DNA of 64,000 nucleotides from positions 4,254 through 68,253 of the forward strand of contig NZ_CALJON010000034.1 of assembly GCF_937981445.1 (NCBI RefSeq), written 5' to 3'. This document shows, one piece after another, positions 1 to 7,900 of this stretch. The notes under the pieces are model-generated. The model was not told the DNA's origin and ran no database searches. It was given only the letters and a program-made list of their open reading frames with translations. Each line of letters begins with the position of its first letter. Within the stretch, counting starts at the first letter, position 1. Origin of the DNA: an uncultured Veillonella sp. Lineage in GTDB: Bacteria; Bacillota; Negativicutes; Veillonellales; Veillonellaceae. The position numbers were made by a program, and so were the translations under genes.

Positions 1-27
1 TAAAATATATATTTTTGGTAATAAAAA

Positions 28-65
28 GAAGCGGCTATATCATCTTGATATGAGCCGCTTCTTTT
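28..65. terminator. Bidirectional intrinsic terminator
   Basis: A 15-nt left arm (28-42) pairs with 46-61, with one bulged G and a 3-nt loop. It is flanked by T-rich sequence on both strands. On the minus strand it lies directly after the lysozyme stop codon, so it most likely ends the sigma factor-lysozyme transcript. Confidence 0.75.
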
Positions 66-88
66 CAATTATGTTATACTATGTTTCG

Positions 89-808
89 TCATGGAAATAA
101 TATATTTCCATCATAATATTGACCACCTAGGGGTAAGAGATTGGTATATTGCCACATATAAACATCAGGCAGGTCACACTCCGTATTGTATTGAGCACAC
201 CATTTGGGGCAAGAGAGTTGGCTGCTATCAATATGATGGGTCCACCAATCAAGATTAGCATATATACCACAGTGATAGTATCCTGCGTTCCATAGGGTAT
301 TAACAAAGACACTACACATGTTGGTGATTTCTTGCTTAGTAAGCGGTGGCAGACAATACGTCGCCTTGTAGTCATCGGCATCTTCCATGTCATACCAAAT
401 GCCTAAGGGAATATGTTGCGGACTTAAGCCACAGTTTTGCAAGACTTGTATAACAAAATTAGCTTCCTTCTTCGCATCGACTTCATGAAGTGCGTAGGAA
501 TAGTAATAAATGCCTATAGGAAGCCCAATTTGAAGGGCTTCATTTACATTCTGATAAAACTTTGTATCTAGGTGTCCTTGGCCATAACCTAGGCGAATAA
601 TGACGAAGTCAATATGGCTTTGCTTTATAGTTTGCCATGGAATGATTCCATTGTGTTCACTAATATCAATGCCGCGAATTAAATGTGTAAACTTAGATTT
701 AGCACCACTTGTACTAACTTTAGGGGCTTCGCTAAGAAGTTCATAGGATTCTTTACTAAGTTCCCGATCTTTTTTACTACGTTCGTATTGCTTTTTAGTG
801 CGTATCAT
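89..808 (-). CDS. GH25-family lysozyme (muramidase), no signal peptide
   Basis: A 239-aa glycoside hydrolase family 25 protein that should cleave the MurNAc-GlcNAc beta-1,4 bond of peptidoglycan. Visible family motifs are GIDIS near residues 46-50 (Asp48), the central YYYSYA strand near 101, and IWYDMED at 137-143 with the catalytic Asp-x-Glu pair (Asp140, Glu142). WQYT is near the C-terminus. The first 40 residues are a charged, Lys/Arg/Glu-rich segment with no hydrophobic signal, so the enzyme would stay cytoplasmic unless a holin or lysis releases it, as in phage endolysins. The ATG has an AAGGAG site about 9 nt upstream, inside the 3' end of the sigma factor gene. The two genes overlap by 14 bp, which suggests translational coupling. 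No other phage gene is visible. Confidence 0.85.
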   Translation of the reverse strand: MIRTKKQYERSKKDRELSKESYELLSEAPKVSTSGAKSKFTHLIRGIDISEHNGIIPWQTIKQSHIDFVIIRLGYGQGHLDTKFYQNVNEALQIGLPIGIYYYSYALHEVDAKKEANFVIQVLQNCGLSPQHIPLGIWYDMEDADDYKATYCLPPLTKQEITNMCSVFVNTLWNAGYYHCGIYANLDWWTHHIDSSQLSCPKWCAQYNTECDLPDVYMWQYTNLLPLGGQYYDGNILFP

Positions 809-1418
809 GATGTAACAGCTCCTTAAAATGTACTTGCAACGCAGCTAGAGCACGTTGTTTGTGTTTGTGAATGGCTTGCCTTGATATATTGTAGTCTCGA
901 CCTAACTGCGCCATTGATTTTTGATGGATATAAATATCTTTTAACAAATCTCGTTGCTTAGGTGCTAATTGTTGTAAGGCCTTATGCAAGGTCGCATAGG
1001 TATGACTCTTCATATACTCATATTCAGCGCTGTCGGCTGGATTAAGTAAATCTTCTAAATTTAATATATTTGAATCAGGTTTACGATCGCTGTCGAATTC
1101 TTGACCTAAGATGCAGCTTTCCTGTTCCCATTGGTGGCGATACTTTTTAAAAAGATTATATTGTCCATATTTTATGCGTGATTTTATAAAACCTGAAAAG
1201 GGAATATGAGTTGATGCGTCATATTCTTTCAATGCTTTAAGAAAACAACACCAGAGTTCGTTTTCTAGGTCCTCTTTCACCTTGTGAACTGGTGTGAGTG
1301 ATGCATACTTTCGGATAAGGGGCTCGTAATTTTGGCAGAGCTGGGCTATGGACTGAGCATGGCCTGCTTGGGCTAGCTTTACTATGTTAGATTTATAACT
1401 AGTGTCTAAATATACCAT
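795..1418 (-). CDS. Sigma-70 family RNA polymerase sigma factor (small, alternative)
   Basis: A 207-aa protein. The N-terminal half resembles a sigma region 2 helix bundle (LCQNYEPLIRKYA, then DLENELWCCFLKALKEYD). The C-terminal half is a region 4 helix-turn-helix (LAPKQRDLLKDIYI, then SMAQLGRDYNISRQAIHKHKQRAL, about 160-195). An acidic or polar linker joins the two. It is shorter than housekeeping sigma factors and lacks region 1.1, so it is an alternative sigma in the class of small phage, competence or toxin-regulating factors. A strong AAAGGAGG site precedes the ATG. It is first in a two-gene unit with a lysozyme, so it may control lysis, wall turnover or autolysis (inference). No cognate anti-sigma gene is seen nearby. 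Confidence 0.75.
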   Translation of the reverse strand: MVYLDTSYKSNIVKLAQAGHAQSIAQLCQNYEPLIRKYASLTPVHKVKEDLENELWCCFLKALKEYDASTHIPFSGFIKSRIKYGQYNLFKKYRHQWEQESCILGQEFDSDRKPDSNILNLEDLLNPADSAEYEYMKSHTYATLHKALQQLAPKQRDLLKDIYIHQKSMAQLGRDYNISRQAIHKHKQRALAALQVHFKELLHHDTH

Positions 1419-1563
1419 ATTCTTTCCTCCTTTACTGTTTTAGATTACGTAACCTAAGATATATTGTAGGATGTCTTGTGGTACTGCACAATAGGCCTAA
1501 GTTATCATGAATTTTACCCGGCATATTTGAAAAATACCATTATATATGGAAAGGGGGTGGTTA

Positions 1564-1656
1564 ATGAGTATAATGAATGGTTTTTTATGTTTTTTTATAG
1601 TTTTCCTAATGAAAAGAGGTGGTATCTGCGATTATATTCCAGATCATAAGAGCTAG
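1564..1656 (+). CDS. Tiny hydrophobic ORF (30 aa), candidate membrane peptide
   Basis: An ATG directly follows a strong GGGGGTGG ribosome-binding site (1553-1560), though with only 3 nt of spacing. The 30-aa product has a 15-residue hydrophobic run (GFLCFFIVFL) and then a polar, charged tail (MKRGGICDYIPDHKS). This is the general layout of small membrane peptides such as type I toxins or holin-like peptides, but I recognise no family. It is divergent from the sigma factor gene. Support is only the RBS, the single transmembrane-like stretch and the otherwise empty spacer. It could be chance. Confidence 0.3.
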   Translation: MSIMNGFLCFFIVFLMKRGGICDYIPDHKS

Positions 1657-2063
1657 GGGATGTATGGCTACAAAAGCTTTTAAATAAAAAAATTTAGCCC
1701 TATGGACTCATGATTTATGGTACTTAATCATAAAAAATAATGTGCTTTATGTTACCTGCATTTTAAATTTGAGAGTAGTGTAAAACGTAACAGTATCTAG
1801 TAAATGAAAACAATAGGAATGAACTCAATCATTTACACTAGCTTGTAGTTGGAGTTACATGAGGTTGTATTGATATTTTGTTTTTTAGATGTTAGTTTCC
1901 ATTTTTATGAGGTAACATAAAGTGCGGAAAGTTATTATAAGATAATAAAAATTAGACATTCGATGGAACAAAAGGTTTGCATGGAGGAGGGCATAAAAAA
2001 TATCGATTAAATATTTTAAATTTTATTTCTAATATTATGTAAAGAATTATAATGAGGTTTTAA
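1657..2063. other. Long AT-rich spacer with nested inverted repeats
   Basis: About 400 bp without a convincing ORF. A 13-nt inverted repeat links 1745-1757 (CTTTATGTTACCT) with 1910-1922. Within it, TAGTAAATGA (1799-1808) faces a near-complementary TCATTTACACTA (1829-1840). The arms could fold a roughly 180-nt structured transcript or mark regulator sites. No terminator tract follows. Nothing else is recognisable here. Confidence 0.3.
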
Positions 2064-3044
2064 ATGGGAAAAAAATTAAATTTTCAATTTAAACCGATTA
2101 ATAATATTTCATCGTACAATTCGTTTTTTCTATTGGCGATGGAAGCACTTTTATTAGAGGCTCATGTAAGTCAAGAGGTAAGGGCTCAGTGTTTAGGCCC
2201 CTATAATCAGGCCTTTTCCCTATTAGATAGGGCTGTTAAAAGGGGACGTTTAACTCGAAGTACTAGAGATTATATGAGTAAAAGCTTTAGAAAGGGAGCG
2301 TTTACCATTAAGTCAAATCGAAACTTACTGAGTGCCGTAATGTATGGCAAAACATTAATGGATTATTTGGTTAACATGAGCAAGACTGCCGTGCATTTTA
2401 TCAATCTTGAATGGGATTACAATAATGAGCTACACAAGAAGGGGATCAATTTTGTTCAATCATTCTTTACGCCCTATGATTTTAATAAGCTCATCGAAGA
2501 GCAAGCATATCGTATGAATGGACATACGTCAAAAACATACGAGCCTAGTTCATTTAGCTTCATCTATACTTATGAATCGGGGATTCGTCATATTACTTGT
2601 AAATTGGCGAATCATATAAAAGATATGTGGCGTATGATGCATAGCGAAAATATTGAAGCTAATGCGAATTTTTGCGAACTACTATGTAAGTTAAATGCTT
2701 ACAGTAATGAAATTACTTTACTTCAAGAGCTAGTAAATAAAGTCAGTGGTTATGGCCCTATAAAGTATGAGGAGATATTTTTGACTGTTAGGTCTTTATT
2801 TAGCTACAATCAAACACTACATACTTTGTGGCGTTCTGTAGTAAATTTAGTGGAGGAGCAGTTATTGCAGGGGCTTAGCCTCGCCCCATCAAGGCAGGAG
2901 GCACTGATAAAACAAAGCCATGAGATTTATGCTTTATTAGATGAATTGCAGTGTGGTATTCATCTTTGTTGTTTTCGTCTTTGTGGAGGTGATATTTATA
3001 AAGGACAGATAACCTTCTTTAGAGGTACGCATGTCCGGTTATAA
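2064..3044 (+). CDS. Hypothetical protein, 326 aa
   Basis: I do not recognise this protein. It has no signal peptide, no clear transmembrane segment and no nucleotide-binding motif. It is rich in hydrophobic heptads and probably mostly helical (for example residues 20-60, 180-290). A basic patch (KRGRLTRSTRDYMSKSFRKG) lies near residues 60-77. Five cysteines cluster near the C-terminus (CGIHLCCFRLCGG), which could be structural or metal binding, but the spacing matches no motif I know. The start is the ATG after TAATGAGGTTTTAA. The gene stands alone, with long AT-rich spacers on both sides, which fits an accessory or recently acquired gene. Confidence 0.6.
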   Translation: MGKKLNFQFKPINNISSYNSFFLLAMEALLLEAHVSQEVRAQCLGPYNQAFSLLDRAVKRGRLTRSTRDYMSKSFRKGAFTIKSNRNLLSAVMYGKTLMDYLVNMSKTAVHFINLEWDYNNELHKKGINFVQSFFTPYDFNKLIEEQAYRMNGHTSKTYEPSSFSFIYTYESGIRHITCKLANHIKDMWRMMHSENIEANANFCELLCKLNAYSNEITLLQELVNKVSGYGPIKYEEIFLTVRSLFSYNQTLHTLWRSVVNLVEEQLLQGLSLAPSRQEALIKQSHEIYALLDELQCGIHLCCFRLCGGDIYKGQITFFRGTHVRL

Positions 3045-3340
3045 CTTTTTTCTTAAATTCTTCTTTTTATTAAACTCTTCTAAGATGTGTAAATTGCTTG
3101 AGTCCATATTTTAGTAATATAATAAAAATACATCAGAAAGATACATCAGAACGATAAAGTAAGGCCATCCATTAGAACCATACATTAGAAAATATGTGAG
3201 GAAAAATATCAAAAAATATCAGAAAAACTTATATTAATTCAGCTAATTAATTTAATAAAATTTCCTATGAATCTTTATGTGGTGTTCATGATAGCATGGT
3301 ATACTAAAATATAAATTTACTTGAGGAGTCGGAATGTACT
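3045..3340. repeat. AT-rich spacer with short degenerate tandem repeats
   Basis: Two 13-bp units, ATACATCAGAAAG and ATACATCAGAACG, stand in tandem at 3128-3153. Related units (CCATCCATTAGAA, CCATACATTAGAA) follow at about 3165-3190. A possible -10 hexamer TATACT lies at 3300-3305, 35 nt before the AraC-type gene, but no good -35 is visible. There is no ORF. Confidence 0.5.
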
Positions 3341-4294
3341 ATGAAATACCCTATTCACCAGTTTATTCAGCAGGTGTTACATGATGCTGGCCTCGATATA
3401 AGAGCGTGGTGTTATGAACGGAGTTTATATGTAGAAGAAAATGGAGCTGTATTACTTGTTAATGATGATGAGTTTTATGATTTTTTAATAGCCCATAAAA
3501 GAGCCCTAACTGGAAAATGCATAGCTAATTTAAGCAATTTAGAATTATATCGTCATTTTAACTCATTAGTTTACTATACTTTGGTGGGCGCTAATGCCAT
3601 TGAGGGACTTCAGCGCTATATAGATTTTAAAAATCAAATAGGTCCTATTGGCATCGAATTGAAAGAAAGTGAAACGGAGTTTATTTTGCGATTTATTCAT
3701 AAATCAACGGGGCTCATACTGACTGATCAAATGCTGAAATTAGAGCATGCCTATATTGTTAATGTACTAGGTCAGGGTGGTGGCACGTATACTTCCTGGC
3801 AAGGGCGCAAACACAAAGGGGGTCGCCTTGTAGAAAATAGATTAGTATTTCAGCGCACAGAATTACAATTTCCATTCCTTAAAAGCCACAATTTTATGTC
3901 GCAATATTTAATAAAGGCGAGAGCGCCATATTACAATCAACTAATGACTGAATCGGGGCATTTTTCACATTTATTAATTGATGAAATACTCATGGGCTTG
4001 TTGCGTCATGAATATCACATTATATCGTTAGCTAAACAGCTACAGATGAATGAGCGAGCGATACAAAGGCATTTGCATGATGAGGGGACATCGTATAAGC
4101 GTTTGCTAAAAGATGTGCAGCAAATGATGATTAAGGTATATTTGGACTTGTCCATAAGTTCTGAAGAAATAGCCTTCTTGACGGGTTTTACTACATTGAG
4201 GGATTTTCTGAAAACCTTTAGAGCTTGGTTCGGTAAGGGGTTTGCAGCTTATACAGAAGAACGGCGAAATAGTAAGAGAGAATTCCTTTCTTGA
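3341..4294 (+). CDS. AraC-family transcriptional regulator
   Basis: A 317-aa protein with a C-terminal AraC-type double helix-turn-helix (about 215-310). The first HTH is around LAKQLQMNERAIQRHLHDEG. The second is around IAFLTGFTTLRDFLKTFRAWFG, matching the usual I-A-x-x-x-G-F pattern. The N-terminal two thirds resemble the arabinose-binding-type sensor domain found in OruR/ArgR-like AraC regulators (inference). The start follows a GAGGAGTCGG site. The next gene, the malic-enzyme homologue, begins 65 bp downstream on the same strand, so it is a natural candidate target. The ligand is unknown. Confidence 0.8.
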   Translation: MKYPIHQFIQQVLHDAGLDIRAWCYERSLYVEENGAVLLVNDDEFYDFLIAHKRALTGKCIANLSNLELYRHFNSLVYYTLVGANAIEGLQRYIDFKNQIGPIGIELKESETEFILRFIHKSTGLILTDQMLKLEHAYIVNVLGQGGGTYTSWQGRKHKGGRLVENRLVFQRTELQFPFLKSHNFMSQYLIKARAPYYNQLMTESGHFSHLLIDEILMGLLRHEYHIISLAKQLQMNERAIQRHLHDEGTSYKRLLKDVQQMMIKVYLDLSISSEEIAFLTGFTTLRDFLKTFRAWFGKGFAAYTEERRNSKREFLS

Positions 4295-4359
4295 TGGTTT
4301 AGTTATTAGTATTGCCAATTCTATTATGGATATATCTTACTGTTTGGGGAGGCTTGCAT

Positions 4360-6138
4360 ATGAAAACAGCGCATGAGATTATACATAATCCATTTTATAA
4401 TAAGGGCACGGCATTTACTGCCAAGGAGCGAACGCAGTTTAAACTGCATGGCCTAGTGCCCCCTGGGGAGCAAAGTCTTGAAGAGCAAGTGGCAGAGGTT
4501 TTTGAAGCATTGCAACAGGCTCAAACAGATTGGGAAAAACGTTATATTCTTATGGATATATATCATCACAATCGTATTTTATTTTATAAATTATATCGGT
4601 CTCATATGACTGAGTGTATGGCTCTCTTATATGATTTGGGTGACAATGGAGCTAAAACTAATAGTATAAGTTCTCATGATAGACTGCCCTTAGACACTGT
4701 ATATCTATCTATGGATGATGGGGATTGTATGCAAGAGGTTTTGCAGGCTGCTGGGCAGGGGCAAGCTATAAAATTATTTATAGTGACTGATTCGGAAGAT
4801 ATTTGCCATAGAGGGGATTTAGGCATTTATGGAGCTGCTAATAGTCATAGAACGGCTCTATTGTATAGTGCGGCAGCAGGCATTGCTCCTAGACAGATTG
4901 TTTCAATTGTGCTAGATGTGGGCAACAATCGCACCTCTTTATTAGAAAGTGAATTCTATATAGGGGCGAAACATAAACGAGTTACTGGCAAGGCATATTA
5001 TGAGTTTATGGAACGATTTTTAGATACGGTAACATCTATATATCCTGATGCTTATGTACATTTCGAATCATTTCGCCGGCACACAATGGATACAATGCTT
5101 AAGACTTATAAGGACCGATATGCTCTCTTTAGTGCAGACTTAGAAGGCACCAGTGGAGCTGTGTTAGCTGCTATTTTAGGAGCTCTTCGCATGTCTAAGC
5201 AGGTGTTATATAATCAAATCTATATGTCCTATGGTGCCGGCACAGCGGGCACAACGATGGCAAATCGAGTATTGCAAGAGCTTATGGACCAAGGACTGAG
5301 CCGCGATGAAGCATTGGCACATTGCTATTTGGTAGATAAGCAAGGTCTTTTGTTTGACGATATGGAGGACTTAACACCAGAACAGCGTCCATTTGCTAGA
5401 AAACGCAGTGAATTTGTTAATAGTCGTGAGTTAGTTAGTTTAGAAGCTTGTGTAAAGGCCATTCGGCCAACTATTTTAATTGGCACCTCTTATGCAAGTG
5501 AGGCGTTCACTGAATCTATAATAAAAACTATGGCTTCTTATGTGGAACGTCCTATTATATGCCCTATGAGTTATCCTGTAGAATTTGTAGAGGCTAGGGC
5601 TGCCGACTTAATTCGCTGGACAGATGGACGCGCTTTAGTGGCCACGAACATCAAAGAAGCACCTGTAACATATAAAGGTCAGGTTTATGAAATAGGCCAA
5701 GCCTGTGGTGCGTTATTATTCCCAGGAATTCTTCTCGGCAGTCTCGCTGTAAAGGCCCGTCATATAACAGCAGGTATGTTAAATAAGGCGGCTCATGTTC
5801 TCAGTGAATTTGTTGATGTATCAAAGCCAGGGGCTTCAATTATTCCTAGCGTAGGGGCATTATATGAACTATCTCAGGCCATTGCATTAGCGGTAGGTCT
5901 GCAGGCGCTTCATGATGGTGTAGGCCGTGATACGTCTAATGTTGTAGACGATTCAATTGAATTAAAAGACTCTATTAAGTCAGCCATAGATCAGATTACG
6001 TGGCTTCCAGCTTATGAAGAGTTAAGTGAGGCAATTTATACTAATGAGCTTTGCCAAAGTAAGCAGAGTATAAGTAGTACAACAAAACATCGGTCTAGGA
6101 AGGTGCAAAAGAAAAAGAAAGGGAAGAAAAGTAAATAG
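4360..6138 (+). CDS. Malic-enzyme family homologue, probable pseudoenzyme
   Basis: A 592-aa protein colinear with NAD-dependent malic enzymes (malate to pyruvate plus CO2). It keeps the family skeleton: LDVGNN near 185, the dinucleotide loop GAGTAG at 292-297, WTDGRALVAT near 420 and LLFPG near 452. The substrate chemistry is gone. By alignment from memory to human ME2, Arg165 becomes Asp147, Lys183 becomes Thr165, Asp256 becomes Ser237, the NDD motif becomes Ser-Ala-Asp (258-260), Asn421 becomes Tyr405 and Asn466/467 become Cys449/Gly450. The YTPTVG motif is not found. It may bind NAD and act as a regulator or do other chemistry. The C-terminal 30 residues are Lys/Arg-rich. The start is the ATG after GGGGAGG; an upstream in-frame ATG at 4312 lacks an RBS. 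Confidence 0.75.
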   Translation: MKTAHEIIHNPFYNKGTAFTAKERTQFKLHGLVPPGEQSLEEQVAEVFEALQQAQTDWEKRYILMDIYHHNRILFYKLYRSHMTECMALLYDLGDNGAKTNSISSHDRLPLDTVYLSMDDGDCMQEVLQAAGQGQAIKLFIVTDSEDICHRGDLGIYGAANSHRTALLYSAAAGIAPRQIVSIVLDVGNNRTSLLESEFYIGAKHKRVTGKAYYEFMERFLDTVTSIYPDAYVHFESFRRHTMDTMLKTYKDRYALFSADLEGTSGAVLAAILGALRMSKQVLYNQIYMSYGAGTAGTTMANRVLQELMDQGLSRDEALAHCYLVDKQGLLFDDMEDLTPEQRPFARKRSEFVNSRELVSLEACVKAIRPTILIGTSYASEAFTESIIKTMASYVERPIICPMSYPVEFVEARAADLIRWTDGRALVATNIKEAPVTYKGQVYEIGQACGALLFPGILLGSLAVKARHITAGMLNKAAHVLSEFVDVSKPGASIIPSVGALYELSQAIALAVGLQALHDGVGRDTSNVVDDSIELKDSIKSAIDQITWLPAYEELSEAIYTNELCQSKQSISSTTKHRSRKVQKKKKGKKSK

Positions 6139-6235
6139 TTGCACAATTCCTTAATTGGGCGTATAATCAAGTATGTAAGTTCGGTGATAATCAATTCCAA
6201 TATGAACTTATAAACAATACAATTATATATAGAGT

Positions 6236-6396
6236 AGTCTTTGAGGCAAGGTGCGATGGTGTATTAGTTCTGCTGAAGTAGAAGTAAATGGATATACCAA
6301 TCAATTCCTGACCGGCGGTTATAGTCCGCAAGCTCTGAAATGGGTTGACTCGGTGCGATTCCGAGACCGACAGTATAGTCTGGATGGGAAAAGACA
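6236..6396 (+). promoter_or_regulatory. FMN riboswitch (RFN element) with enlarged P2
   Basis: The conserved core CCTGACCGGCGGTTATAGTC, then GTCCGCAAGCTC and CCGAGACCGACAGTATAGTC, then GGATGGGAAAAGAC, matches the FMN aptamer. The P1 ends GTCTTT (6237-6242) and AAAGAC (6390-6395) pair. It lies upstream of ribD, so it should shut off riboflavin synthesis when FMN is abundant. The segment between GGTG (6250) and AATTCC (6303) is about 45 nt longer than usual. It can form an extra stem: GGTGTAT with ATATACC, and TTCTGC with GTAGAA inside. Confidence 0.95.
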
Positions 6397-6413
6397 GATA
6401 CGCAGATTTATAG

Positions 6414-6498
6414 GTATAGCTTGGTAGCTATACAGGAGAGTAAGTTTGTGTAACCGTAATATATTCAAGGACTATAGAAATATAGTCCTTTTCTTTTT
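6414..6498 (+). terminator. Expression platform of the FMN riboswitch
   Basis: A first hairpin (GTATAGCT at 6414-6421 with AGCTATAC at 6426-6433) is followed by a perfect terminator. Its 10-nt arms are 6467-6476 and 6481-6490 around a GAAA loop, and a T-rich run to 6498 follows. This is the transcription-termination output of the riboswitch. Confidence 0.85.
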
Positions 6499-6574
6499 AC
6501 CTCATAGATGAAATACGCTCTATGCAGTGCGTGTAGAGCTTGATTCTAGTATGTTAAATGATTGAGGTTATAGT

Positions 6575-7900
6575 ATGACAGATGAGCAATATATGGCGCG
6601 GGCCTTGAGCCTGGCAGCTAAAGCGATAGGACATACACATCCCAACCCTATGGTAGGAGCAGTAGTAGTAAAAGATGGTCGCATCATAGGTGAAGGGTAT
6701 CACCATAAAGCCGGTGAAGCTCATGCTGAAGTTAACGCCTTAAGAGAGGCGGGGGCGGAGGCACAGGGGGCTACCTTATATGTGACGTTAGAACCTTGTG
6801 CACATTATGGTAAAACGCCACCTTGTGCTAAACGTGTTATCGAAGCTGGATTAAAACGAGTTGTGGTGAGTATAGTAGACCCTAACCCGTTAGTCGCTGG
6901 TAAGGGCATTGCTATGCTGGAAGAGGCAGGCATTGAAGTTACAGTAGGTGTACTAGCTAAGGAATGTACCACATTGATAGAAGGCTTTTTAACCTATATT
7001 AAAACGAAAGAGCCTTTTGTAACTCTCAAATCAGCAATGTCTTTAGATGGTAAAATTGCTACGCAAAGTGGACAGTCGCAATGGATTACCAATGAGTCGG
7101 CACGGCGTGATGGACATGTTTTGCGGGCTACTCATGATGCGATTTTAGTGGGTATTGGTACTGTAATAGCAGACAATCCGACCTTAAATGCACGCATTAC
7201 ATATGAAGCGGTAGAGGCGCAGTTAACTCAAGCTGTTCAAGCCTATGCTTTGAAGAAAGCTCAAGAACCAGACGCTGAATTTACAGCTTTAAAAGTATAT
7301 GAAAGGGCCGCAACTTCGAAAGAGAATGAAAGTGCCGCTACCTCAAAAGGGGATGAAAGTGCCGCTACTTGGACCGATCATGAAGCGAATGGAGCGTCAA
7401 AAAAACAGACAATTGATTGTGAAACTCAGGTCCATCAGCCTGATGTTGTTATTTTAGATAGTTTAGGGCGAACACCTACAGATGCTAAGCTTTGGAGTAT
7501 AGGCAGTCGCTGTGTTCATATTTTTGTCAGTTCCAATTGCCAGGCTGTGGATAAAGCACGCTTAGAAGACGCGGGCGCTCAGGTCCATGTAGTAGAATTG
7601 GCTGAAGGGGGACTTGCTATCGACAGGGTCTTACAAACTTTGGGGCATCTAGGCTATACATCGGTATTAGTAGAAGGCGGTAGTCATGTTATATCGGCCT
7701 TTATGACACAAAAGCGATTTCATAAAATTGTAACCTATATAGGTAATATACTCATTGGGGGCCAAAAGGCTTTAAGTGCTATGGCAGGTAAGGGCCTTGA
7801 TTTCTTAAATGAGGCACCTACTTTAGAGTATAGAGATGTGCAATTAATAGATAATAATATTCGAATTGAAGCCTATTATAAGGAAAGGAGTGGACGCTAA
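6575..7900 (+). CDS. ribD: Bifunctional riboflavin biosynthesis deaminase/reductase RibD
   Basis: Residues 1-145 are the cytidine-deaminase-fold pyrimidine deaminase with the zinc site HAE (50-52), PCAHYGKTPPC (Cys75, Cys84). Residues 146-441 are the reductase (AMSLDGKIAT, VLVEGGS). Together they convert the 2,5-diamino-6-ribosylamino-pyrimidinone phosphate to the ribityl pyrimidinedione. At 441 aa it is about 75 residues longer than usual. The excess is an insertion at about 209-287, between DNPTLNAR and VVILDS, containing three tandem 9-aa units (244-270). First gene of the rib operon, under the FMN riboswitch; its stop overlaps the ribE start. Confidence 0.95.
   Translation: MTDEQYMARALSLAAKAIGHTHPNPMVGAVVVKDGRIIGEGYHHKAGEAHAEVNALREAGAEAQGATLYVTLEPCAHYGKTPPCAKRVIEAGLKRVVVSIVDPNPLVAGKGIAMLEEAGIEVTVGVLAKECTTLIEGFLTYIKTKEPFVTLKSAMSLDGKIATQSGQSQWITNESARRDGHVLRATHDAILVGIGTVIADNPTLNARITYEAVEAQLTQAVQAYALKKAQEPDAEFTALKVYERAATSKENESAATSKGDESAATWTDHEANGASKKQTIDCETQVHQPDVVILDSLGRTPTDAKLWSIGSRCVHIFVSSNCQAVDKARLEDAGAQVHVVELAEGGLAIDRVLQTLGHLGYTSVLVEGGSHVISAFMTQKRFHKIVTYIGNILIGGQKALSAMAGKGLDFLNEAPTLEYRDVQLIDNNIRIEAYYKERSGR
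7304..7384 (+). repeat. Three tandem 27-bp units inside ribD
   Basis: The units encode RAATSKENE, SAATSKGDE and SAATWTDHE and are in frame. They sit in an extra loop of the RibD reductase domain that standard RibD proteins lack. Confidence 0.8.
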
